Assembly: GCA_003024985.2 (NCBI GenBank)
Contig: PXIH01S0000033.1
Length of the DNA stretch: 11,303 nt
Direction: 5' to 3' (one strand)
Source: Euperipatoides rowelli
Lineage: Eukaryota > Onychophora > Udeonychophora > Euonychophora > Peripatopsidae
Under the pieces are notes generated by a model, which saw nothing but the letters and a program-made list of their open reading frames with translations, was not told where the DNA came from and searched no databases. A program made the position numbers and the translations under genes. Position 1 is the first letter of the stretch. Every line of letters starts with the position of its first letter. This document shows positions 1-8,652 of this stretch, in pieces.

Positions 1-110
1 CTTTGTGATGTCTTGAGATTGGGAACCTCTAGACATTGTCTTCTTTGTCAACCCTACAGTTGCACCACTTGGAGTTTGATCAGACTGATAGCCACACACA
101 GCTATCCATA
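1..110 (-). other. Possible partial exon, minus strand (weak)
   Basis: This end of the window is richer in G+C than its surroundings. On the minus strand one frame stays open from about 110 down to the window edge and reads as a Ser/Thr/Gln-rich stretch containing the motif TVGLTKKTMSRGSQSQD. A GATAG just upstream could act as a splice acceptor, but it has no pyrimidine tract. The opposite strand is also open here, with a less protein-like composition. It lies on the same strand as the TPR exon at 2818-2910 and could be a later exon of that gene, but nothing proves it. No family is recognised. Confidence 0.2.
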
Positions 111-576
111 TAAATATAATAATATGTATTATCATATAATGCTTTGTAAACAGACAGATGGAAACACCATCAACATGTATATATTATTCATTGCTAAAAA
201 TATAATCAACACAAGAATTTCATATGTTTGACTATTGAGACATATCAATAGAACCAATGTTCCACATTTACTAAGGTAGGACTAATAATATTTTACAGTA
301 TAACTTTTATTAATCTTTAATACTAGTGACAATAATTGAAATATAATGTTTCTTCGCCTAGTAGGCCTATAATATATGTGTCCCAGAATTCCCTTTCTGA
401 TAACAATTTATCGCAACTCATGAATTAAAGGTTGTGTCCACATTCCGTTTGCTGCAACTCAAAAGTTTTTACACATCATTAGCAGGACATTAAGGCGAAA
501 CTCAATTCAATGCCACATGTTGGACAGCTTATCCTTCATCATGGTACTTATGGTGTCTATATTTGAGCCTTACAAA
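111..576. other. AT-rich non-coding stretch, no feature supported
   Basis: Both strands carry frequent stops and I see no protein-like reading, tandem repeat or terminal inverted repeat. The part nearest 577 may be the remainder of the decayed transposase element next to it, because the minus-strand homology fades there rather than ending at a clear border. Confidence 0.4.
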
Positions 577-870
577 CTTTGGTAACTTTAGCTGGCATTC
601 AGCATTCCTTATCGACTTCTGTGGACTACGTTGAAATGATAGTCTGACATGCTCTTCAGTGTTGGGTGATGTTGAATGACGACCTTGACCTTAGCCTGCA
701 GTAAACTTCCAGCCCCTTTAAACTTCTTCTTTAATGCATGGATTGTAGGTCCACTTGGTGTTTATTTCTTATACGGTGTTTGATATTTGCGTTGGACAGT
801 TAATGGAGATTTCGTTTTGGCCAGCGACAGCATGAATTTGTGCTTTTTCTTGTATGGATGCCTTTTGAAT
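577..870 (-). pseudogene. Decayed Tc1/mariner/IS630-type transposase, N-terminal helix-turn-helix part
   Basis: Read on the minus strand from 870 downward, three frames together resemble the N-terminal helix-turn-helix region of a widespread animal transposase family (DUF4817-like HTH of the Tc3/IS630 group). In order I see IQEKAQ near 860, VQRKYQTPYKK near 797-765, PSGPTIHALKKKFKGAGSLL near 755-700, then TEEHVRLSFQRSPQKSIR near 665-609 and QLKLPK at the end. These match the usual order of QEKAQ, VQR-F-T, PS-PTI---KKF--TGS and FQRSPRKS-R motifs. The copy is dead: there is a frame change near 800, a stop at 764-762 and a second frame change near 685, and the DDE catalytic domain is absent or unrecognisable. 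I saw no terminal repeats. The 68-codon frame at 975-769 covers only the first part of this homology. Confidence 0.75.
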
Positions 871-1390
871 TAAAAATGCCCTGTGGTGCCATCTATTGAA
901 CAACAACAAAAAATACCTTTTTACGTTGATAAACAAGTTGCTTCTAAAGGTTTGTGGATATGACTTTTGGTTCATGAGTTAAGTTATATATCGTTATTAT
1001 AATGGTAATTCTTGGGCAACCTGGACAATACTTACGAAGCAGACCATGTACTAATTGAGAAATATAATTTAGTATGCACCTAAATCATCATACAAATAAA
1101 TCATCATACAAATAAATCATTCCCAAATGATGGACTTTCATGTTTGTGTTGATTTATCAAACTTCCGCACGGATAATATATACCTTCAATAATAGGATTA
1201 CACCTAGCATGGTAGCTTTCAAGCTTTTCACAGATATAAACAAACCATATTTCCCAGCCAATTAAAAACAGTGATGGATTCAAAGAACCACGCTAAAGAC
1301 ATGACTCAATATAAAATTTGTACAGAAGATGATTGATCAGTATAAAGTCATAAGTGATGAATAAGAAAACAGCTTTGAATTCCCACTTGA
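871..1390. other. AT-rich spacer, no gene seen
   Basis: No protein-like reading or RNA-like structure was recognised, except for the short tandem repeat at 1081-1123. The 3' part, up to 1390, abuts the 131-bp array without sharing its sequence. Confidence 0.4.
1081..1123. repeat. Short 16-bp tandem repeat
   Basis: The unit TAAATCATCATACAAA occurs twice exactly and is followed by a partial third copy. It looks like ordinary replication-slippage sequence. Confidence 0.85.
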
Positions 1391-2165
1391 AGTGGAAATC
1401 CAATTCTCCGATATATAGGTCTCGATCATATGCTTATGCTAACTCTTTCTGGACTAATACTCACGCAAACAGTAATCCATAAGCGATAATTGATCAGATA
1501 TCCTGCAGTGGTTAGACGATAAGTGGAAATCCACTTCTCCGATATATAGGTCTCGATCAAATGCTTATGCCAACTCTTTCTGGACTAATGCTCATGCAAA
1601 CAGTAATCCATGAGCAATAATTGAACAGATATCCTGCAGTGGTTAGAAGATAAGTGGAAATCCACTTCTCCAATATATAGATCTCAATCATATGCTTATG
1701 CTAACTCTTTTTGGACTAATGCTCATGCAAACAGTAACCCTTGAGCGATAATTGAACAGATATCCTGCAGTGGTTAGAAGATAAGTGGAAATCCACTTCT
1801 CCGATATATAGATCTCAATCATATGCTTATGCTAACTCTTTCTGGACTAATGCTCATGCAAACAGTAATCCATGAGCAATAATTGAACAGATATCCTGCA
1901 GTGGTTAGAAGATAAGTGAAAATCCACTTCTCTGATATATAGATCTCAATCATATGCTTATGCTAACTCTTTCTAGACTAATGCTCATGCAAACAGTAAT
2001 CCATGAGCGATAATTGAACAGATATCCTGCAGTGGTTAGAAGATAAATGGAAATCAACTTCTCCGATATATAGATCTTGATCATATGCTTATGCTAAATC
2101 ACGCAAACAGTAATCCATGAGCGATAATTGAACAGATATCCTGCAGTTGTTAGAAGATAAGTGGA
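1391..2165. repeat. Satellite-like array, six units of 131 bp with internal hairpin
   Basis: Units begin at 1391, 1522, 1653, 1784, 1915 and 2046, giving five exact 131-bp steps. The sixth unit is 114 bp because about 17 bp around TCTTTCTGGACTAATGCT is missing. Each unit opens with AAGTGGAAATCCACTT or a close variant, a six-base stem around an AAAT loop, and later contains GATATCCTGCAGTGGTTAG. Units differ by scattered point changes. The first lies next to unrelated sequence on the left, and on the right the array stops a few bases into a seventh copy (2160-2165). No reading frame runs through it. It could be a short satellite block or the tandem-repeat core of a non-autonomous Helentron/Pearl-type element; no diagnostic ends of such an element were found. 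Confidence 0.95.
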
Positions 2166-2811
2166 TATTGAGGGTTAAAAACACACCTTATCAACATTAT
2201 TCAACAACAGTAATTATCTTTGATTAATCAATAGCTCATAACTCAGAATTAATGCACCATCTGAAGGATAATATCTTTTTATGGTCCCCTGAGCTACAGA
2301 AGTTTAAAATAACTCGATTCAATCCTCGTTTAGCCAAAAATATTCATACCAATTTTAATTAGTTTAAGGAGATAGGAATATCTTTTTATATTTGTTCTGA
2401 CTTGAATAATTAAAATTATAACACAATAAATCAGTAACCCATTGTTATTTTGAATGTGTGTTTATAATGTAAATTTATAATGAAAATTTTACGTTAAGAA
2501 ATGTCATTAAAACGAATGTCGCTAGATTCATTAAATAAATTCCATATTCAACGTACAAAAGGCACATCATATTCCATTCTTTAGAAACAAAGAGGAACAG
2601 AAGAAATAGTAATAAAAATTTATGATTAAATTTAGAAATATATTATATTAATACTTATTTGAATGAAAAAATGAGGTATATAATAATATAATAAACATGT
2701 GCTATACGTTATATGAAAATACATATTATGGTTATATAATGAATTGAAACATAGTAATGTCATCTTATTTAAAATGAAAGAAAAAAAAAAAGAAGTTATT
2801 TCAAAAGTTAA
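2166..2811. other. AT-rich intron-like sequence
   Basis: This stretch is very A+T-rich, with A and T runs and no credible coding frame. It lies just downstream, on the minus strand, of the TPR exon's 5' splice site, so it is most simply read as intron. I see no transposon ends or structured repeats. Confidence 0.5.
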
Positions 2812-2817
2812 ACTCAC

Positions 2818-2910
2818 TTCTCCTCGGCGTAGATAAGCTTCAACTAAATCTGGCCGCAGATCAACAGCTTTATTCAAATCTGTGAGGGCAGCAACTAAAT
2901 TGTTTTTATT
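2818..2910 (-). CDS. Internal exon of a tetratricopeptide-repeat (TPR) protein
   Basis: On the minus strand a 93-nt exon of exactly 31 codons is flanked by a pyrimidine-rich acceptor ending TTTACTTTCAG and a strong donor GTGAGTT. It is phase 0 at both ends. The translation carries helix B of one TPR (motif ALTDLNKAVDLRPDL) followed by helix A of the next (VEAYLRRGE). The conserved small-residue, Leu, Ala and Pro positions fit the 34-residue TPR pattern, in which alpha-alpha hairpins stack to bind protein partners. Codon composition is more balanced than in the surrounding DNA, as expected for a conserved exon. No neighbouring TPR exon was found, so the introns probably extend beyond this window, and the transposons upstream may sit in the preceding intron. 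The family member cannot be decided from 31 residues. Any longer frame reading past the donor into AT-rich DNA is intron. Confidence 0.85.
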
Positions 2911-3099
2911 CTGAAAGTAAAATAATAAAAAAATGGAATTATTTTACAATACCACACTATTAGAATAAATTATATAAAGTTAAGAAAAATATAATAGATT
3001 TACACATATTCTGCCTTAAATTTATAGTGTCTGTATCTAAGACCTACCATTGTTATACAGCCCAAAATCATAAAAATAAAAAAAAAATCTATTTTGTGA
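2911..3099 (-). other. Intron-like sequence upstream of the TPR exon
   Basis: AT-rich DNA carrying the acceptor pyrimidine tract of the TPR exon at its exon-proximal end. It continues to the insertion site of the first hAT-like element. Nothing else is seen. Confidence 0.5.
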
Positions 3100-3697
3100 C
3101 CTTTAAGCAGGGTCGTCTTATCCATTAGGCACTATAGGCACTGTGCCTAGGGCCTACAAATATTTTAGNGCCTACAAAAATAATGCATAATATTTGGTAT
3201 TTTATTTCTGTTTTGGGTTTTAATGTATAGCTTAGTAATTTAGAATTTTAATGATATTTTGGGATTGTATATTTAATAATTGTATTTGCAATATGTATTT
3301 TGATTTGGTTTCATTTAAATATAATTAATTAAGAATTCTTAATTATTTTTTAAAAAATAATATATTTGGTACACTTCGGTGATTTTATCATTATCGATAA
3401 CCAAAAAAATGGCATTACAGATTATCGAATCGGTAAAATGTTCAACCGTAATTAATTATTATTATACTTAAAACTAAGCATCTTAGTATTTCAGTTTTAA
3501 AAACCTTATTGGTTTTGTTTTTGGATTTCAAAAGAAATAACTGGAAAATTGGAAATGGTCATATTTTTGTTAGCTTCTTATCATCATGAAAACATTTACA
3601 ATATTTCAATATTTGAGCAAAAGTTGTTCTTAAAATGGCCTACAAAATTTTAGGTGCCTAGGGCCTACGAATGTATTAAGATGGCCCTGCCTTTAAG
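3100..3697. mobile_element. Non-autonomous hAT-like element (582 bp) with 8-bp target duplication
   Basis: The element itself spans 3108-3689. Its ends form an imperfect terminal inverted repeat: CAGGGTCGTCTTATCCATT on the left against CAGGGCCATCTTAATACATT on the reverse complement of the right. It is flanked by a perfect 8-bp direct repeat CCTTTAAG at 3100-3107 and 3690-3697. Ends starting CAGGG with 8-bp target duplications are typical of the hAT superfamily. Both ends carry subterminal TAGGC/GCCTA blocks, including a near-palindrome around 3136-3150. The interior is AT-rich with no transposase frame, so it depends on an enzyme supplied elsewhere. One undetermined base lies at 3169. The intact target duplication suggests the copy is not very old. 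Confidence 0.88.
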
Positions 3698-3741
3698 GGA
3701 TAAGGAAGGATTTTCACGAGGCTGAAACAAGAAGCTTTATG

Positions 3742-4178
3742 ATCTAGGTAAGGGGTTTACAACCATTTTGTACCCTAGAGCACATTATAAAATACGGTAG
3801 GGTGGCGGGCACCATCTATATTTTCCGTAATAACGAAAATATATGAGCAGATGTCAAAAATGTGGTAGAATATGGATTATATCACCTGTATTTAGACAAT
3901 TCTCTAACTATCCCCACCACTACTCAATTCGGCCGTCTGCGTGCATTGCACTCAAGTTCATCAACGTTAACTTGGCACAAAAAGTGGAATTAAAGATGTC
4001 GATTTACAAGTAAATTGGTTGCCTAACCATTGACAATCTAAATCAATGGGATCCGAGCGCTGCTAAGTTAACTTGGACAAGCTTTCATTTTGTGGTTGAA
4101 CAGAAGCGGGCACACACAAATTGATCAACGGGCACCAAGCCACCCATGGGTACAGGGTTGGGAACCACTGGTCTAGGT
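3742..4178. mobile_element. Second non-autonomous hAT-like element (421 bp)
   Basis: The element spans 3750-4170. The left end AAGGGGTTTACAACC pairs with the reverse complement of the right end, CAGTGGTTCCCAACC; both resemble the common hAT terminus CAGNGGTTCCCAACC. The flanking 8-bp sequences ATCTAGGT (3742-3749) and GTCTAGGT (4171-4178) match at seven of eight bases, as expected for an aged target duplication. It has no transposase frame. Its ends and interior differ from those of the element at 3108-3689, so it is a different family. It lies only about 45 bp beyond the first element's target duplication. Confidence 0.82.
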
Positions 4179-4256
4179 CATCATAAGCTTTATTAAAGTC
4201 AGTAGTCTACTGATGGTGGTAGACACTGATTGTGAAGGAGATTCTAAAGGATGTCA

Positions 4257-5624
4257 GTGTAATTTGAGCCAATGTGTAATTTGGGTCAGTGAAAGCTTTC
4301 AGGGTTTTCTACTAGGTGGCAGCATTGTATAGTTATTATTGGAAACTTTGTATTCACATTACTAGTGGCTGTAACATTTGCTCTTCTGCTAATAACTTGC
4401 AGATTACAAAAAAAAGTTTGTTTTTTGTAGTTTTCTTATAATATTTTATTTTTTTTTAAATTTGTGTGGTGATAACATAGTTATGGGTATTAGATTCAAA
4501 CTATTATGATAATGTTGTTCATATAATCAACTATAATTGTGGCTAGTTTCATAATCTATTCAAGAATGTAATATAGTGTCCAAATTGTCTTTTTGTGTAA
4601 TTTGGTCCACTAGCTGTCGTGTATTTTGATCCATTGGTTTAAATTACACAACCATGCTGCCACAAGGACTAAATTATACAACACTGCCCAAATAATTTGA
4701 ATTAATAATTTAATGTTCTATTACACTTCATGAAAAAGTATTGGACCAAATTACAAGGCATTGGCCGAAATTATACGCTAACACAAATTTTGTTTTTGTT
4801 ACTTGTTAAACTATGTTATAACTGTTTCTGAATCAAAAGCTTGTGTGTATTTCAACACTGAACAATGCCTTATTTAAAGGTAAAAATTAATGTAAAGGAT
4901 TTTTAATGTTTTTTTTTATTATTGATTTTCAAAGATAACTAGTAAAAAAATTTTACTGGAAAAAAAAAATTTAAATGCTGAAAAAAAAAAGTTATTTAAA
5001 GATAAAATTAAGAATATTATTATCCTCAGTCTGAGATTACAAATTGAAACTTTCATATTTTTTGGGGGTCTGAGATTAATTTGATGACGAAACAGTCTCT
5101 ACAGCTGTTTTCTTTGTAATGATTTGACATGCAAATAGAGAGAGGTATATTCAACTTGTATTAAAGGTTATTTTGAATTAAAAAAAAAAACACAAATTGT
5201 ACCATAATAGCACAAAGGATGAATTTGATTATGATTTTTTACAAGTATGTAAAAACTTAGTGAAAAGGATTTCAAGCTTTAAGCTGACAAAGACAGCAAT
5301 ATATTCTATAGTTAAGTATAGCAAGCTGTATTCATTTATAGTCTATGACATCACAAAATATCTCCCCTGGTGTATACAGCTGACAATGTTGTTTTAAGGG
5401 GGAGGGGCTAAAGACATTTATTTTAAAAATTCAATTGTAAATAACTATTTTTTTTTTAATTTTTTTTTTTTTTTTTCTGGTGGAAATTTTTTTTTAGTAA
5501 AAATCTTTGAAAATCAATAATTAAAAAATCCGTTACATTTGACCTTTAACCTAAATATTTCAAAACTTGACAATGTAAGGTTATGGTTTTAGAAATATCC
5601 AGTTAGGTGGTCCAAATTACACGG
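4257..5624. repeat. Fold-back repeat region with recurrent TGTAATTTGGNCCA motif
   Basis: Inner arms at about 4876-5001 and 5439-5547 are inverted copies. Both contain TTATTGATTTTCAAAGAT followed by a T/A-rich tract, and both carry a GTAA(A/C)GGATTTTT block. A related motif of the form TGTAATTTGGNCCA recurs in both orientations at 4257-4270, 4272-4288, 4594-4609, 4636-4650, 4666-4680, 4741-4755, 4763-4777 and 5609-5622. The outer edges are set by the first and last copies and are uncertain, because the two flanks are unequal in length (about 620 and 77 bp) and no target duplication was found. The loop (5002-5438) holds a 66-codon frame at 5197-5397 with no protein-like features. Most likely this is a fold-back or non-autonomous DNA transposon, possibly nested. 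Confidence 0.6.
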
Positions 5625-5630
5625 ATTTCC

Positions 5631-6549
5631 CCTATACACACACATACACACTCTGTACTGTATAATATACAAAGTATGCAAATATAGTATACTGCATAAA
5701 ACTATGAATATAAACTTTAATATTCATAATATGTAAATGAAAAAAAAAAGAATATCTTTAATGTAGTTTAAAATATCTACAATTTTTTTCTCTTTATCAT
5801 CAAATACAACATATGTTCAATTATTCTTTCTTGAAAAAATAAATCATTTCTTTCATTTTTGAAATTTGATCGATATTTAGATCTGAATGCCTTTGTGGCA
5901 GTTAATATTTTGACTTTTTGTCATTTGAAAGCAAATAGAAATACTACAAAAAGATTTTTTTTCTTAAATTTTTTTTATTAAAATTATGCTTGGGAAAAGA
6001 TTTAAAAAAAAAAAAAAATGCGCTTTATTTGATGGGGAATGGAAGGTTGGCTTCGTATAGTTATTTCTAAATTCTTTTCACTGACTTGCAAACAAAAATA
6101 AGAACCTCTCAGCAGGGCTCAAGACATGCCTCATTAAACAACAGTATCAAAACAAATTTAAACTAGAATTAAATTGCAAAAATTCAACACTAAAATCAAT
6201 ACTAAAGAAAAAGAATAATTCAGACTACAATGATATGAAATAACAAAATATAATAGTAATAAAGCAGCGATTTTAGTCTTTAGATGTATTTAAAAACGGG
6301 ACAATCAAGTTTGGAGAGAGAGAGAAACTTTTCTTTTTGCAACCTCAGTAAGTAAAGTTATCTTTCTTTCCTGACATTATATACTGTAAATTCGTACACA
6401 TGATTTCTTTTTAAACTTTTTATTGCTTAGTTATAGAAACAATACCTAAATTTTGGATGCATTATTTCTATTGCTAGTCTATGCATAATGGCTTTATGAT
6501 TTCTATTAATTTATTTTATTAGTGTTTGGATGTACTGTGTCATCCCTAT
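5631..6549. other. AT-rich spacer without recognisable gene
   Basis: It contains a short CACACACATACACAC stretch near 5637, poly-A runs near 5740 and 6003, and a short GA run near 6316. No exon, RNA gene or transposon end is supported. The base composition fits intergenic or intronic DNA. Confidence 0.5.
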
Positions 6550-7363
6550 TTATTTAACTATCAATCAATTCACCGTCTGTCTACCCATCAATGTATCTTC
6601 CCACAAATGATTACTCACCCATTAATTTAATAGGCCTATACAGTATATTCACTCACCCATTAACCCATCTACAGTATCTCCCTCTAAGTATCCATCCAAC
6701 CATTTTCCCAGCCATCCATCTACCTATCCACTATCTAGCCATCCATCTATCTATCATCCATCAATCTATTCGACCATCTATCCTTTCATCTATCCATCCA
6801 TCCACTCATATATCCATCCATCTAACACCCATCTATCCATCCATTCCATCCATCCATCTATCATCCATCAATCTATTTGACCATCTATCCTTTCATCTAT
6901 CCACCCATCCACTCATATATCCATCCTTCTAACACCCATCTATCCATCCATCCCATTTATCTACCCATCTCCAGCCATCTATTCAACCATCTATCCATCC
7001 AACTATCTGACCATCTATACATCAATCCATTCATCCATCTATCTGTTCATCTATCCATCCATCATCTATCCGACCATCTATCCATCCATCTATCCACCCA
7101 TCTATCAATCTATCTATCCATCTCTCTATCTATGACTATCTATCTCTTTATCTCTCTACTATCTCGATTAACTCTACTATTTCTCTATTTGTCTCTCTCT
7201 CTGACTGTGTTTCTGTCTGTATATCTGTCTATCTATCTATCTATGTTTCTGCTTCTCTGTCTGTCTATCTGTATCTGTCTATCTATATGTCTGTCTATCC
7301 ATCCATCCACCCTTCCATCTATCTATCTATCTATTTATCTATCTATATCTATCTATNCTATCT

Positions 7364-7399
<36 letters not shown>

Positions 7400-7560
7400 C
7401 TTTCCATCCTTCATTCATCTGTCTATCTATCTATCTATTTGTCTCTATATTTACATTAATCACTATGCTTATCTTTTTAATCGATCATATCAATCAAGCT
7501 TAACTATATCTTATTTATCTATCAATTTAATGATCTACAGACATAGTACCTACCAATCTA
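6550..7560. repeat. Interrupted ATCC / ATCT (GGAT/GATA) microsatellite
   Basis: About 1 kb of imperfect tetranucleotide repeat. The left part to about 7130 is mostly ATCC, and the right part to about 7450 mostly ATCT with GTCT. A higher-order copy exists: a block starting CTATCATCCATCAATCTATT at 6751 recurs at 6858, a 107-bp step. One undetermined base lies at 7357. The frames of up to 208 codons in it encode only monotonous Ser-Ile-His-Pro/Leu-Ser-Ile-Tyr patterns in every phase and are by-products of the repeat. Confidence 0.97.
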
Positions 7561-7569
7561 CTTACCATA

Positions 7570-7941
7570 GTATCTAAGGTAAGTCATTTGAGGGAAATTG
7601 GTGCAATTCAAAACTCTATAGACTAGAGTAGGTATGCCATTAGATCATATCAATTACCTACTGTACTATTTCTAAGATAACCAAATTAGTTAAACAAAAA
7701 TGTGTGACTTCAGAATTCAGTTTTTTGTTACTAGTGTACTGTATTTAATTTGTTCTTGTAGGGTCAAAATTAATGCCCTTCCCTATAACTCATTTTTATT
7801 TGGAAAATCGTTTATCATTCTCTAAGCACACTTTATTGGCTAATATGAATGGTAAGTTATATATTGTATATTTTGTGATATCAATATATGTCAGATTTGA
7901 GTAAAAAAATACAGGCTTATTGTGTCAATTTTTATATAAGA
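7570..7941. other. AT-rich stretch, possible 3' region of the minus-strand gene
   Basis: No coding signal is seen. On the minus strand two AATAAA hexamers lie here (7837-7832 and 7800-7795). They could serve the gene ending near 8011, but they are 174-216 nt past its last stop and such hexamers are frequent in AT-rich DNA. Confidence 0.35.
7832..7837 (-). promoter_or_regulatory. Candidate polyadenylation signal AATAAA
   Basis: The reverse complement of TTTATT at this site is AATAAA, the nearest canonical hexamer I found downstream of the repeat-containing exon on the same strand. The assignment rests on position only. Confidence 0.25.
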
Positions 7942-7956
7942 CAGTGGTGTAGCTAG
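7942..7956 (+). mobile_element. Isolated hAT-like terminus CAGTGGTGTAGCTAG
   Basis: CAGTGGTGTAGCTAG, followed by a TTGGGCAAAATT stretch, resembles the widespread animal transposon end CAGTGGCGTAGCTAG. I found no inverted partner in the window, so either the other end is lost or this is a solo fragment. The element border would fall just downstream of the minus-strand gene. Confidence 0.4.
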
Positions 7957-8010
7957 AGAATTCGGCCTTGGGCAAAATTTGCTAATGCGCTCCCTAACCT
8001 GAGCTAAAAG

Positions 8011-8506
8011 TTAAAATGTTTGTAAAATGTCCTTGAAACTAAAAGTTTTTACTATTTTGGATACAAGTAGATTAACAGAAGTTCTCAAATCATTAAAATC
8101 TAATGATTTGAAAACTTCAGGATGGTCCACTGCAACTGGTACAGTAATCCCATGGTACGGTGGTAAGGCATTAGTATAATGATCCGTGGGTTGGGGAGAA
8201 GAAGACATCTTATTTTCCGGTAAACTCTATCAGTACCTTGGTACAGTGGTAATGCTTCTGTATAATGATTCGTGGGTCGGGGAGAAGAAGACATCTTATT
8301 TTCCGGTAAACTCACTCTATCAGTTCCTTGGTACGGTGGTAATGCTTCTGTATAATGATTCATAGATTGAGAAGACATTTCATTTTCCGGTATGGTTTCT
8401 AAAGTATTCCGAGATGTAGCCTTCTTCCTCATAGGTTTCCTTTCTATTGTGTAAGGTACACAATGCATATCGGTTTTTGAAGCATTCATGATATTTGAAA
8501 AACAGT
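8011..8506 (-). CDS. Exon 3: three 30-residue repeats with LPxY motif, then 4-nt frameshift
   Basis: Starting from the acceptor, a basic stretch (ERKPMRKKATSRNTL) leads into three copies of a 90-bp unit. Each has a form of ENKMSSSP...NHYTEALPPYQG. Unit landmarks on the plus strand lie at 8350, 8260 and 8174, spaced 90 and 86 bp. The short spacing reflects four missing bases: AAACTCTATCAG near 8224 against AAACTCACTCTATCAG near 8306. The first two copies stay in frame. Past the deletion this frame runs out of register to a stop near 8100, while the third copy and a plausible C-terminal tail (about 35 residues, ending near 8011) continue in another frame. LPPY, LPLY and LPPY recur once per copy and resemble WW-domain ligands. 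No function is assigned. Confidence 0.6.
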
Positions 8507-8652
8507 CTTGTAAAAGTAAGATCAAGGAGGAACAGCAGCAGTAAAAAGAATGAGATGAAAATAATTTTTAAGGTTAAATACTCTACATCAGCTCTTCGGT
8601 GATTGGTCAACATTGATTGGTTGTTTTTACTTTTTAGACTTATGTTTCTTAC
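8507..8652 (-). other. Intron 2 (146 nt, GTAAGA...TTTTACAAG)
   Basis: AAAG followed by GTAAGA is a near-consensus 5' splice site inside the Lys-rich tail. The 3' end has a long pyrimidine-rich run (TTCATCTCATTCTTTTTACTG and beyond) before TTTTACAAG. The join makes a GAC codon and enters the repeat-containing frame. If unspliced, the tail frame ends at TAA 14 codons... or fewer downstream (8629-8627). The 77-codon frame at 8613-8380 with a Leu/Phe-rich apparent membrane helix is largely a translation of this pyrimidine tract. Confidence 0.6.

Noticed and set aside
13-231. Plus-strand 72-codon frame at the window start
   Set aside because: It has no domain-like pattern and runs into AT-rich DNA; the minus strand gives the more protein-like reading.
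3100-3697. piggyBac-type element with TTAA target
   Set aside because: TTAA occurs at both flanks, but the ends are symmetrical only when the element starts at CAGGG with 8-bp flanking repeats.
5197-5397. 66-codon plus-strand frame
   Set aside because: It lies in the loop of the fold-back repeat and has AT-driven composition with no recognisable features.
6591-7577. Long plus-strand frames of 113, 208 and 96 codons
   Set aside because: They are translations of ATCC/ATCT repeats in different phases and encode only monotonous Ser-Ile-His-Pro or Leu-Ser-Ile-Tyr patterns.
7571-7590. Perfect plus-strand splice donor AAGGTAAGT
   Set aside because: The sequence before it is microsatellite with no credible exon, so it is probably chance.
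8380-8613. Small membrane protein of 77 codons with a Leu/Phe-rich helix
   Set aside because: The helix is the translation of the pyrimidine tract of intron 2, and the rest overlaps the better-supported repeat-coding frame.
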